Shown in pieces: positions 1 to 6,637 of a stretch of DNA of 14,725 bases (positions are counted from its first letter, which is position 1; each line of letters opens with the position of its first letter). The position numbers were made by a program, and so were the translations under genes. This DNA is from Acidobacteriota bacterium (lineage in GTDB: Bacteria > Acidobacteriota > Vicinamibacteria > Vicinamibacterales > UBA2999). Under the pieces are notes generated by a model. That model searched no databases. It was not told the DNA's origin and saw nothing but the letters and a program-made list of their open reading frames with translations. The DNA is taken from contig JADZBZ010000431.1 in assembly GCA_020851835.1 (NCBI GenBank), forward strand, positions 1 through 14,725, read 5' to 3'.

Positions 1-971
1 ACGCCGGGCAGCACCGGCTCGCCGCCGCCAATCACGTTCCAGCCAGGGCCGACCAGGTGCACCCAGTAGCGGAGGGAGGGGGCGCCCTGCGCGCGGTGCG
101 GATCGTTGGCCATGATGGGGAACGTGCTCTGGGTGCGCTCCCCACTCACCACCCAGTTGTTCGAGCCGATGTCGCGGGGGTCCACGAAGAAGTCGTCTAC
201 AGGGGCCGCGGGCAGAACGGCCGCCCGCCGGCCGGCCCGGAACTCGGCGGCCACATCCTCGGGCTGGAAGTCGACGGGTGACCTGAACGCGTGGTACAGC
301 GCCAGCACATCGTCGGGGAAGGTCCTGGGGTCGAGCGAGGCGTCCGGCGTGAACAGCGGCGTGCCGCCCTGGAAGTACATCAACTCGGCGAGATCCGCGC
401 CGATCGCCTTCAGCGCGCGCATGTTCCGCGCTTCGGACGTGACGTTGTCGGCCAGGCCCTGGTGGCGCGAGATCACCACCGACGGCGTCCAGCGCCCGGG
501 CGTGATGCCCAGCAGTGTGAATTCGAGGGGGAGCAGCGAGGGGTTCTGCTCCGTCTCGGCAATGTAGGCGTTGATGCCGCGCACGAACGACTCGATGATC
601 AGCTTGCCGCGCGGGTGGTAGTGGGCCAGTTCGGCGTCGAGATCGCCTCGGAACATGTGGAGCCGGGTGCCGCGATCCCGCTCGAGTTCGCGGCGGCCGA
701 GAATCTCGGCCACCGTGCCGGTCGCCTGCCGCCGCCACACCTCGAACTGGAACAACCGATCCTTTGCGGCCGCGTAGCCCTGCGCGAAGAAGAGGTCCGG
801 CTCGGTCTGTGCGTAGATGTGGTTGATACCCCAGTGGTCGCGCCGGATCTCGACGGGTAGGGCGAGCCCCGAGACCCTGAGCGTTTGCGGCGCCTGACCG
901 GAACCCGCCAGCGTCGCGGGACCCGAGAGCACGACGAGGACGGCCAGCGCAGAATAGTGCGACAGTTTCAC
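1..971 (-). CDS. Penicillin acylase family protein, secreted (3' end outside the window)
   Basis: This gene reads leftward and leaves the window before its stop, so only about 323 N-terminal residues are visible. It starts at a GTG (969-971), with an AAGGAA-type ribosome site a few bases upstream. Residues 1-27 look like a signal peptide: VKLS, a hydrophobic stretch rich in Leu/Val/Ala, then a small-residue cleavage region near AGSGQA. Near residues 45-54 the text DHWGINHIYA matches the start of the mature alpha chain in penicillin/acyl-homoserine-lactone acylases, followed by FFAQGYAAAKDRLFQFE. At residues 269-277 the sequence GSNNWVVSG marks the autocatalytic Gly-Ser junction. Ser270 would become the N-terminal nucleophile of the beta chain, as is known for these Ntn hydrolases. 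The enzyme should hydrolyse amide bonds of acylated small molecules in the periplasm. The substrate (beta-lactam, acyl-homoserine lactone or another) cannot be told from this part. It is transcribed divergently from the lyase gene. Confidence 0.93.
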   Translation of the reverse strand, partial: MKLSHYSALAVLVVLSGPATLAGSGQAPQTLRVSGLALPVEIRRDHWGINHIYAQTEPDLFFAQGYAAAKDRLFQFEVWRRQATGTVAEILGRRELERDRGTRLHMFRGDLDAELAHYHPRGKLIIESFVRGINAYIAETEQNPSLLPLEFTLLGITPGRWTPSVVISRHQGLADNVTSEARNMRALKAIGADLAELMYFQGGTPLFTPDASLDPRTFPDDVLALYHAFRSPVDFQPEDVAAEFRAGRRAAVLPAAPVDDFFVDPRDIGSNNWVVSGERTQSTFPIMANDPHRAQGAPSLRYWVHLVGPGWNVIGGGEPVLPG

Positions 972-1127
972 CAGAGGTTCCTTCCGGCCGACAGGATGCC
1001 ATCGGATCCCCGCCCGTGGGAAGGGCTAATCGCGCGCTTGGTCAGTTCTCCGGGCGAGGGGACAGGCACGGCTCCCCGTCTCCTCCCGCAGCAGGGAGGC
1101 CGGCCCGGGAGCCGCGAAATACCGCTG

Positions 1128-1133
1128 TATACT
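1128..1133 (+). promoter_or_regulatory. Possible -10 promoter element of the lyase gene
   Basis: TATACT stands out in a GC-rich divergent gap and is directly preceded by TG. It lies 8 bases before the ATG at 1142, so initiation about 7 bases downstream would give a leaderless or almost leaderless mRNA. No convincing -35 hexamer is visible 16-18 bases upstream. The assignment rests on the -10 match and the absence of a well-spaced ribosome site. Confidence 0.35.
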
Positions 1134-1141
1134 CGGAAAAA

Positions 1142-2596
1142 ATGCGGTTCGCGCCCGAGTACGTCACCATCGTCCTCAACGAAAATTTCGAAGATGCCAA
1201 GGAGTTGCTGCTCACGCCGCTCATGGCCATTCACTACGCCCACCTGGTGATGCTCACCGAGTGCGGCATCGTCTCGGCGGAGGATGCCCGGGTGCTGCGG
1301 TCGTCGCTCGACGGCATTTCGCTCGACACGGTGCGCGACGTCACCTACGACGGTACCTACGAAGACCTGTTCTTCTTCATCGAGCGGCTCGTCAAGGATA
1401 GCGCCGGCGAGGACGTCGCGGGCCGCCTGCACACCGCGCGCAGCCGCAACGACATCGACATGACGATGTACCGGATGCGCCAGCGGGAATTCATCTCGGC
1501 GGTGGCCGTGGGCGTGCTCGAACTGCGCCTGGCCCTGCTCGACCTGGCCGAGCGACACCGCGAGAGCGTCTTCGCGGCGCACACCCACACCCAGCCGGCG
1601 CAGCCCTCGACGATGGCCCACTACCTGTTGGCCGTGGTGGAACAGCTCGAGCGCGACACGGCGCGGCTGGCCGCGGCGTACGAATCGACCAACCGCAACC
1701 CGCTGGGAGCGTGCGCGATTACCGGCACGGGCTTTCCCATCGACCGCCTGCGGACGAGCGAGCTGCTCGGGTTCTCGGGCCCCACCGGGAATACTTACGG
1801 CAGCATCGCCACCGTGGATTACCTGCTCGAAAGCGTCGGCGCGACCGGCGTGCTGCTGATCGGTCTGGGCCGCGTCGTCCAGGACTGCTTGCTCTGGTGC
1901 ACGATGGAGTTCGGGTACCTGCGGCTCGGCGAGGGATTCGTGCAGGGCAGCAGCATCATGCCGCAGAAGCGCAACCCGGTGGCGCTCGAGCACGCGCGAG
2001 CCATTGCGAGCAAGGCGGTGGGCCAGGCGCAGGCCATTGCCACGGCCGTGCACAACACGCCGTTCGGCGACATCGTGGACACCGAGGACGACCTGCAGCC
2101 ACTGGTGGCCACGATGTTCCGTGACGCGGCGCGCGCCGTGACGCTCGTGGCCGCCGCCATGCGCGGCGCGGACTTCGACGTGGCGCGCCTGGCCGAACGT
2201 GCCGGCGTGGGCGGCACGACGCTCACCGAGCTGGCCGACACGCTGGTTCGGGATCACGGCCTGCCGTTCCGATCGGCGCACGCCATCGCTGCGATGCTGC
2301 TGAAGGCGCGCACCGAGGATCCGCAGGTATCGATGGCCGAGACACTGGAGCGGGCCTCGCAGGCGCTGCTGGGCCGGGCGCTCAGCTACACGGAGGAGGA
2401 TCTCGAGCGCATCATGAGCCCCCGGCACTTCGTCGAGGTGCGCACGACGCTGGGCGGTCCCGCGCCGGTGGAGACGCTGCGGGCCATCGAGGTGTCGCGC
2501 GAGGCGCTCCGGCGCGATCGGACCGCATGGCAGGTGCGGCGGGATCACCTGTCGGCCGCCGAGAGCCTGCTGCGCGAGCGCGTCGTCGGGTTGTAG
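1142..2596 (+). CDS. argH: Argininosuccinate lyase-like enzyme (fumarase/aspartase superfamily)
   Basis: A 484-residue protein of the fumarase/aspartase superfamily, nearest to argininosuccinate lyases, which split argininosuccinate into arginine and fumarate in the cytoplasm. The superfamily signature is clear: GSSIMPQKRNP, whose first Ser is the catalytic-loop base in known members. Other lyase motifs are GRLHTARSRND (about residue 98 on), HTHTQPAQPSTMAH (about 150-165), NRNPLGACAITGTGFPIDR and a C-terminal TELADTLV segment. Several regions differ from textbook ArgH. The usual N-terminal WGGRF is absent, the NSLD segment reads NTYG, the signature continues RNPVALEHARA rather than KNPDALELIRG, and the KDMQEDKE region reads DIVDTEDDLQ. 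It may therefore be an ArgH paralogue acting on another aspartate or succinyl adduct. The ATG at 1142 was chosen because the open frame upstream (from 1016) has low-complexity, non-family sequence. No other arginine gene is nearby. It is followed after 2 bases by a micro-ORF. Confidence 0.85.
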   Translation: MRFAPEYVTIVLNENFEDAKELLLTPLMAIHYAHLVMLTECGIVSAEDARVLRSSLDGISLDTVRDVTYDGTYEDLFFFIERLVKDSAGEDVAGRLHTARSRNDIDMTMYRMRQREFISAVAVGVLELRLALLDLAERHRESVFAAHTHTQPAQPSTMAHYLLAVVEQLERDTARLAAAYESTNRNPLGACAITGTGFPIDRLRTSELLGFSGPTGNTYGSIATVDYLLESVGATGVLLIGLGRVVQDCLLWCTMEFGYLRLGEGFVQGSSIMPQKRNPVALEHARAIASKAVGQAQAIATAVHNTPFGDIVDTEDDLQPLVATMFRDAARAVTLVAAAMRGADFDVARLAERAGVGGTTLTELADTLVRDHGLPFRSAHAIAAMLLKARTEDPQVSMAETLERASQALLGRALSYTEEDLERIMSPRHFVEVRTTLGGPAPVETLRAIEVSREALRRDRTAWQVRRDHLSAAESLLRERVVGL

Positions 2597-2598
2597 AC

Positions 2599-2685
2599 AT
2601 GGCCCGGTACCTGCGCGTGTTCGTCGTCTGGGTTGTCACGCTGGTGGCGCTCTACATCTTTCAGATCGCCTTCGGCCGCCCCTGA
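2599..2685 (+). CDS. 28-residue single-pass membrane peptide
   Basis: A short ORF starts 2 bases after the lyase stop (TAG ac ATG) and ends 15 bases before the symporter ATG. It encodes MARYLRVFVVWVVTLVALYI followed by FQIAFGRP. Apart from an N-terminal MARYLR with two arginines and the final Gly-Arg-Pro, it is one uninterrupted hydrophobic helix, suggesting an inner-membrane span with its N terminus in the cytoplasm. Its tight placement implies translation coupled to the lyase. I do not recognise a named family. Small single-span or two-span proteins are known beside sodium:solute symporters (for example YjcH beside ActP in E. coli), so an accessory role for the downstream transporter is a reasonable guess. 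It could also be a chance ORF, but hydrophobicity, spacing and the parallel 32-residue peptide after the symporter argue against that. Confidence 0.6.
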   Translation: MARYLRVFVVWVVTLVALYIFQIAFGRP

Positions 2686-2700
2686 GCGCTGGTTCCCGGC

Positions 2701-4416
2701 ATGCACTGGCTCGACTGGACGATCATCGCCGTCTATCTCGTCTGGATCGTGTGGGACGGGCTGCGCCTGACGAAGAAGGCCGACAAGATCGAAGGCTACT
2801 TTCTCGCCAGCCGCAGCCTTCCGTGGTGGGCGGTGGGCCTGTCGGTGATGGCGACGCAGCTGTCGGCCATCACGATGATCGGCACGACCGGGCAGGGTTA
2901 TCAGTTCGGCGTCGGGCTGCTTCAGCAGTACTACGCGCTGCCCATCGCGATGATCATCCTGGCCGTCACCCTCGTGCCGTTCTTCCATAACGCCCGGGTA
3001 TTCACGGCCTACGAGTATCTCGAGCGGCGTTTCGACGGCAAGACCCGCACCTTCACCGCGCTGCTCTTCCTGCTGTCGCGCGGCATGTCCACGGGGGCGG
3101 TCATCTCGGCGCCCGCCGTGGTGTTGTCGGTCATGCTCGGAGTGAACGTCACGGCCACGTGCCTGCTCATCGGCCTGCCCACCGCCGTCTACACGATGTT
3201 CGGTGGCGTGCAGGCCGTGACGTGGACCGACGTCAAGCAGATGTACCTGATCGTCTTCGGCTTGCTCGCGGCCGTCACGGCGCTGGTCCTCGGGCTGCCC
3301 GACTCGGTAAGCCTGAGTGAAGCGCTCTCCATCGCCGGGGCCACGGGCCGTCTCCAGACGATGGACTTCAGCTTCGACATGACCAGGAACTACACGTTCT
3401 GGTCGGGCACGCTCGGCGCGCTCTTCCTGTTCCTGTCGTACTTCGGCACCGACCAGAGCCAGGTGCAGCGCTACCTGACGGTGCGCTCGGTGGACGAGGC
3501 GCGCACCTCGCTGATGATGAGCGCCTACTGGAAGATCCCGCTCCAGGCGCTGGTGCTCCTCGTTGGCGTCCTGATGTTCCTCTTCTACATCTTCACGCCG
3601 CCGCCGATGCTGTTCAATCCGGTGCACGACCGGGAAGTGCGCGAGAGCGGGCGTTCGGCGGAGTACCGGGCGCTCGAGCAGCGGTTCGGAGAGTCGGTCG
3701 AGCGCCGCCGCCAGGCGGCGGAGGCGGCCGCGGCGATGGCGCGAGGCGGCGACGAGGCGGCGAAGACGCTCTCCGAAGCGGCGTTCCTGAGCGCGGACGA
3801 GCAGGTGAAGGGCGTGCGGGCCGAGGCCGTGTCGCTCGTGCGCACGGTGACCGGTGACCGGACCTACAACGACATCAACTACGTGTTTCCCACGTTCGTG
3901 ATGACGCACCTGCCCATCGGCCTGGTGGGGCTGCTGATGGCGGCCATCTTCGCCGCGGCGATGTCCACGATTTCCGCGGAACTCGCCTCGCTGTCGACGG
4001 CGACGGTCATCGACTTCTACCGTCGCTTCGGCAAGGGCAAGACGGCGGAGGACCGCCAGTTGCTGATCGTGTCGCGGTTTGCCACCGCCGCCTGGGCCGT
4101 GTTCGCCTCGGTAGTCGCGATTTGGGCCGTGGAGCTGGGGTCGCTCATCGAGGTGGTGAACCGCTTCGGATCGTTCTTCTACGGGTCCATCCTGGGCGTG
4201 TTCCTGCTGGCCATCGGCTGGCCGCGCGCCAACGGGACCGGTGCGTTCGTGGGCCTGCTGGCGGGCATGGGGCTGGTCGGCTACGTCGCGAGCCAGACGT
4301 CGATTGCTTTTCTCTGGCACAACCTCATTGGCGCCGTCGCCGTGTTCGTCACCGGCGTCATCGTCAGCGCGCTGACCGGCGGACGTCCGGCCGCCGCCGG
4401 GGACGCGGGCGCCTGA
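2701..4416 (+). CDS. Sodium:solute symporter (SSS family) with a large charged insert
   Basis: A 571-residue polytopic membrane protein of the sodium:solute symporter family, which uses the Na+ gradient to import small solutes. The N-terminal helix (residues 3-20) is followed by EGYFLASRSLPWWAVGLSVM, the typical start of the family. Further on come ATQLSAITMIG, TAYEYLERRFD, VYTMFGGVQAVTWTDVKQM (about 162-181) and FGTDQSQVQRYL (about 248-259). The region at 416-440, with M421-S422-T423 before ISAELASLSTATVIDFY, aligns with the TM8 segment carrying the Na2-site hydroxyls in vSGLT. At least a dozen hydrophobic segments are visible. Residues about 303-393 form an unusually long, strongly charged, Ala/Glu/Arg-rich stretch between two membrane helices; it is in frame and uninterrupted. 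The substrate cannot be predicted. The gene follows the 28-residue peptide and its stop overlaps the start of a 32-residue membrane peptide (ATGA-type junction at 4414-4418). Confidence 0.93.
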   Translation: MHWLDWTIIAVYLVWIVWDGLRLTKKADKIEGYFLASRSLPWWAVGLSVMATQLSAITMIGTTGQGYQFGVGLLQQYYALPIAMIILAVTLVPFFHNARVFTAYEYLERRFDGKTRTFTALLFLLSRGMSTGAVISAPAVVLSVMLGVNVTATCLLIGLPTAVYTMFGGVQAVTWTDVKQMYLIVFGLLAAVTALVLGLPDSVSLSEALSIAGATGRLQTMDFSFDMTRNYTFWSGTLGALFLFLSYFGTDQSQVQRYLTVRSVDEARTSLMMSAYWKIPLQALVLLVGVLMFLFYIFTPPPMLFNPVHDREVRESGRSAEYRALEQRFGESVERRRQAAEAAAAMARGGDEAAKTLSEAAFLSADEQVKGVRAEAVSLVRTVTGDRTYNDINYVFPTFVMTHLPIGLVGLLMAAIFAAAMSTISAELASLSTATVIDFYRRFGKGKTAEDRQLLIVSRFATAAWAVFASVVAIWAVELGSLIEVVNRFGSFFYGSILGVFLLAIGWPRANGTGAFVGLLAGMGLVGYVASQTSIAFLWHNLIGAVAVFVTGVIVSALTGGRPAAAGDAGA

Positions 4417-4514
4417 TGGGCCGCGTGCTGCTGCTGGGACTGCTGGCCCTTATCGCGGTGCTGGCGGTATCGTGGCTGCTGGGCGAGTTGCTCAGGCAGC
4501 GCAAGAGGAACTGA
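4416..4514 (+). CDS. 32-residue single-pass membrane peptide
   Basis: The start ATG (4416-4418) shares bases with the symporter stop TGA (4414-4416), a classic translational-coupling junction. The product is MGRVLLLGLLALIAVLAVSW followed by LLGELLRQRKRN. It has a hydrophobic core of about 21 residues, then an amphipathic stretch and a strongly basic tail (RQRKRN). By the positive-inside rule the C terminus should be cytoplasmic. I do not recognise a named family. The coupling suggests synthesis in a fixed ratio with the transporter, so an accessory or regulatory subunit is the most natural inference, as known for other small proteins beside SSS transporters. It is the last gene of this transcription unit. 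The opposing YciI-like gene ends 84 bases further on. Confidence 0.68.
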   Translation: MGRVLLLGLLALIAVLAVSWLLGELLRQRKRN

Positions 4515-4598
4515 CCAGAGAGCGATGGTCCACCGGCGCTTGTCGAGCGATCGTCACGGGGCCGTCCGCGCGATTCGCTCGGCCGTCACTCGCCCGGA

Positions 4599-4892
4599 TC
4601 AGAGCCGGTCCAGTTCCTCGGCGCCGATGACCGGCTTCCACGGCAGGAGCTCGTACTGCGCCATGCCCTGCTGGTAGAAGGGATCGCCGTCGCGGATCGC
4701 GTCGAGGGCGGCCTGAGGATGGTCGTCGGGCACCCGCAGCAGGAACAGGCCGCCGTACCGCGGGTCCAGAGGGCCGGCGGCCAGCAGTCGGCCGTCGGCT
4801 TTGAGCGCCCGCAGGTACGCGCGATGCGGCTCCTGATGGACGGTCACCTCCTCGAGCGGGCGGCGGTAGCGCACAATGGCGATGGCATACAT
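4599..4892 (-). CDS. YciI-like (YCII domain) protein
   Basis: A 97-residue cytoplasmic protein with the pattern of the YCII family, small dimeric ferredoxin-like alpha+beta proteins. It begins MYAIAIVRYRRP, the first beta strand. Then come EPHRAYLRALKADGRLLAAG (His23 in the position of the conserved family His), PLDPRYGGLFLLRVPDD, and the family-typical end DPFYQQGMAQYELLPWKPV. The start at 4892 was chosen because MYAIAIVRY is the usual family N terminus; an in-frame ATG at 4973 would add 27 residues with no family resemblance. The function is not established for most members; a His/Asp pocket suggesting small-molecule catalysis has been proposed for YciI. It stands alone on the minus strand, convergent with the symporter cluster and divergent from the nuclease gene across the repeat-bearing gap. 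Confidence 0.85.
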   Translation of the reverse strand: MYAIAIVRYRRPLEEVTVHQEPHRAYLRALKADGRLLAAGPLDPRYGGLFLLRVPDDHPQAALDAIRDGDPFYQQGMAQYELLPWKPVIGAEELDRL

Positions 4893-4976
4893 GGCGATTC
4901 GTATTCTCGTTACTGGCGCCCCATTCGACAAGGAATATGACGAGACGCACGTGGGCGAGATGCTGCGGGGCATACG

Positions 4977-5153
4977 TCCGCCGGGGCTGAAGCCCCGGCG
5001 CTCCGTACTGCGTCCCCGGCGCTCCGTACCGGGGCTGAAGCCCCGGTGCTCCGTACTGAAGCCTCGCTGCGAACAGGCCGCAGGAGCGCCGGGACTTGAG
5101 CAGGAGCGCCGGGACGTGAATAGGAGCGCCGGGACTTCAGTCCCGGCGTCTCC
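4977..5153. repeat. Cluster of GC-rich short palindromic repeats (REP-like) in two orientations
   Basis: This lies in the 310-base gene-free gap between two divergent genes (4893-5202). One orientation has CCGGGGCTGAAGCCCCGG at 4981-4998 and 5029-5046, each a perfect 8-bp inverted repeat with a 2-base loop. Each is followed by CGCTCCGTACTG or a near copy (4997-5010, 5045-5058), and a half copy without the first arm sits at 5014-5029. The opposite orientation has AGGAGCGCCGGGAC at 5082-5095, 5102-5115 and 5122-5135. Only the last copy is complete, with a 10-bp inverted repeat (5127-5136 with 5139-5148, loop TC) extended by GGAG/CTCC around one unpaired base. Reverse-complementing the first group gives the core of the second, so all copies belong to one family. 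This matches the style of repetitive extragenic palindromes. Apart from the repeats I see only the two short divergent leaders, with no convincing promoter. Confidence 0.85.
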
Positions 5154-5202
5154 CTACTCAGGAATCGAGCAGGGTATCGGATTCTAGTACAGTGCTCTGG
5201 CG

Positions 5203-6591
5203 ATGGCCTCTCTGACCTTCCTTGGCGCCGCCGGTACCGTGACCGGCTCGCAGTACCTGCTCGAAGTGGACGACCAGCGCGTCCTGTTGGACTGCGGCAT
5301 GTTCCAGGGGCTCAAGGCCCTGCGCGAGCGGAACTGGGCGCGCCTGCCCGTGCATCCGGCGTCGGTGCACGCGGTCGTGCTGACACACGCCCACCTCGAT
5401 CACTCGGGCCTGCTGCCGCGCCTCGTGTCGAATGGCTTTGCTGGACGCATCTTCTGCACGGCCGGCACGTCCGACCTCTGCAAGCTGGTGCTGCCCGATG
5501 CCGCCCGTCTGCAGGAGGAGGACGCGCGGCGGGCGAACAAGGGCAGGTACTCCAAGCACACCCCCGCCCTGCCCCTCTTCACGGAGAGCGATGCGAGCGA
5601 GGCACTCTCGCGCCTGCAGCCCTTCGGCTTCAACCGTGCCGCGCCCATCACTCCCGGGCTGGAAGCCGACTTCATCAATGCCGGCCACCTGCTCGGTTCG
5701 GCCTACGTCCGCGTCCGGCGCTCGAACCACTCGGGTGGAACGATCTTGTTCGGCGGCGATCTCGGGCGCTACGACCGTCCGGTGCTGCCAGACCCCTCGC
5801 CCGGCGTCGAGTGCGACGTCCTGCTGCTCGAGTCGACCTACGGCAACCGACTGCACCCGCCCGAGGACGACGGCGCCCGGCTGGCCGACATCATCAACGA
5901 CACCGCGAAGCGCGACGGCAAGCTCATCATCCCGTCGTTCGCGATCGGTCGCGTCGAAGAGGTGCTCTACTGGCTGAAGAGGCTCGAGGATTCGGGCCGC
6001 GTGCCGGTACAGCCGGTGTATGTCGACAGTCCCATGGCGCTGGGCGCGCTGGAGTACTACCGGCGGCACGCCGCGGAGCTCGATCCCGACGTGCGGCCCG
6101 CGCGCGGCGAGGTCTGCGCTTTCTGCACCTCGCGGTTCTCACCGGTCGCTTCGGCGCGCGAGTCGCAAGAAGTCGTGGACCGCAAAGGGCCGGCCATCAT
6201 CATCTCGGCGAGCGGAATGGCCACCGGCGGCCGCGTGCTGCACCACCTGGTCGGCGGGCTGTCGGACCCGCGCAATACGGTGCTCTTCGTCGGCTTCCAG
6301 GCGGCCGGCACGCGCGGACGCGACCTCATCGAAGGGGCGCACCGCGTCAAGATGTACGGTCAGTTCATCCCGGTCGAGGCGCGCATCGACAAGCTCAACG
6401 CCATGTCGGCCCACGCCGACGCGGACGAAGCCATCCGCTGGCTCCGCACCTTTCCGAGGGCGCCGGGGATCACCTACCTGGTCCACGGCGAGCCACCCGC
6501 GCAGGAGGCCCTCAAGGCGCGTATCGAGCGCGAGCTCGGGTGGAAGGTGCACATCCCGGCCTACCGCGAACGAGTGGACGTGGCACTTTAG
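5203..6591 (+). CDS. Metallo-beta-lactamase fold, beta-CASP family ribonuclease-type hydrolase
   Basis: A 462-residue cytoplasmic protein with the full metallo-beta-lactamase plus beta-CASP plus RMMBL arrangement, as in bacterial YsiA-type proteins and CPSF73-like nucleases. Metal-binding motifs are visible: THAHLDHSG (His62, His64, Asp66, His67), GHLLGS (His162) and FGGDLGR (Asp186). The beta-CASP motifs follow: LLLESTYGNR (motif A, Glu210), SGMATGGR near 337-344, AMSAHAD (motif B, His404) and YLVHGEP (motif C, His428). Known relatives cleave or trim RNA using two zinc ions. There is no KH domain, unlike the archaeal CPSF homologues. The length matches stand-alone bacterial members. It is the first gene of the plus-strand run that continues to 13316. 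The start ATG at 5203 gives the usual family N terminus (SLTFLGAAGTVTGSQYLLE), and the ribosome site is weak. RNA is the expected substrate, by family inference only. Confidence 0.94.
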   Translation: MASLTFLGAAGTVTGSQYLLEVDDQRVLLDCGMFQGLKALRERNWARLPVHPASVHAVVLTHAHLDHSGLLPRLVSNGFAGRIFCTAGTSDLCKLVLPDAARLQEEDARRANKGRYSKHTPALPLFTESDASEALSRLQPFGFNRAAPITPGLEADFINAGHLLGSAYVRVRRSNHSGGTILFGGDLGRYDRPVLPDPSPGVECDVLLLESTYGNRLHPPEDDGARLADIINDTAKRDGKLIIPSFAIGRVEEVLYWLKRLEDSGRVPVQPVYVDSPMALGALEYYRRHAAELDPDVRPARGEVCAFCTSRFSPVASARESQEVVDRKGPAIIISASGMATGGRVLHHLVGGLSDPRNTVLFVGFQAAGTRGRDLIEGAHRVKMYGQFIPVEARIDKLNAMSAHADADEAIRWLRTFPRAPGITYLVHGEPPAQEALKARIERELGWKVHIPAYRERVDVAL

Positions 6592-6637
6592 GGCGCGGAA
6601 CCCGAGCCCTCGAACCCGAGATCCCGAGACGGAGCAC

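Noticed and set aside
1082..1099. Hairpin CCTCCC-GCAGCA-GGGAGG in the divergent gap, next to GGGGA/TCCCC arms at 1058-1077
   Set aside because: No T-run and it lies upstream of a gene, so it is not a terminator. It may be an operator or a decayed intergenic repeat, but one occurrence gives no support.
968..2548. 526-residue open frame on the minus strand opposite the lyase gene
   Set aside because: Arg/His/Gly-rich shadow product with no family resemblance, fully opposite a gene with clear motifs; long antisense frames are expected at this GC content.
2545..4320. 591-residue open frame on the minus strand opposite the symporter
   Set aside because: Very Arg/His/Glu-rich, low-complexity product created by the codon bias of the real gene; no domain visible.
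4513..4598. Weak stems (GACCA/TGGTC at 4513-4530; GGCCG/CGGCC further on) between convergent genes
   Set aside because: Short stems with no T-tract are expected by chance at this GC content, so no terminator was called.
4977..5153. Possible CRISPR array
   Set aside because: Repeats are self-palindromic, in both orientations and unevenly spaced with no unique spacers, and there are no cas genes.
4876..5187. 103-residue open frame through the palindromic repeats
   Set aside because: Its product is mostly translated repeat (PGLKPRRSV-type units) and its start overlaps the YciI-like gene in antisense; more likely a by-product of the repeats.
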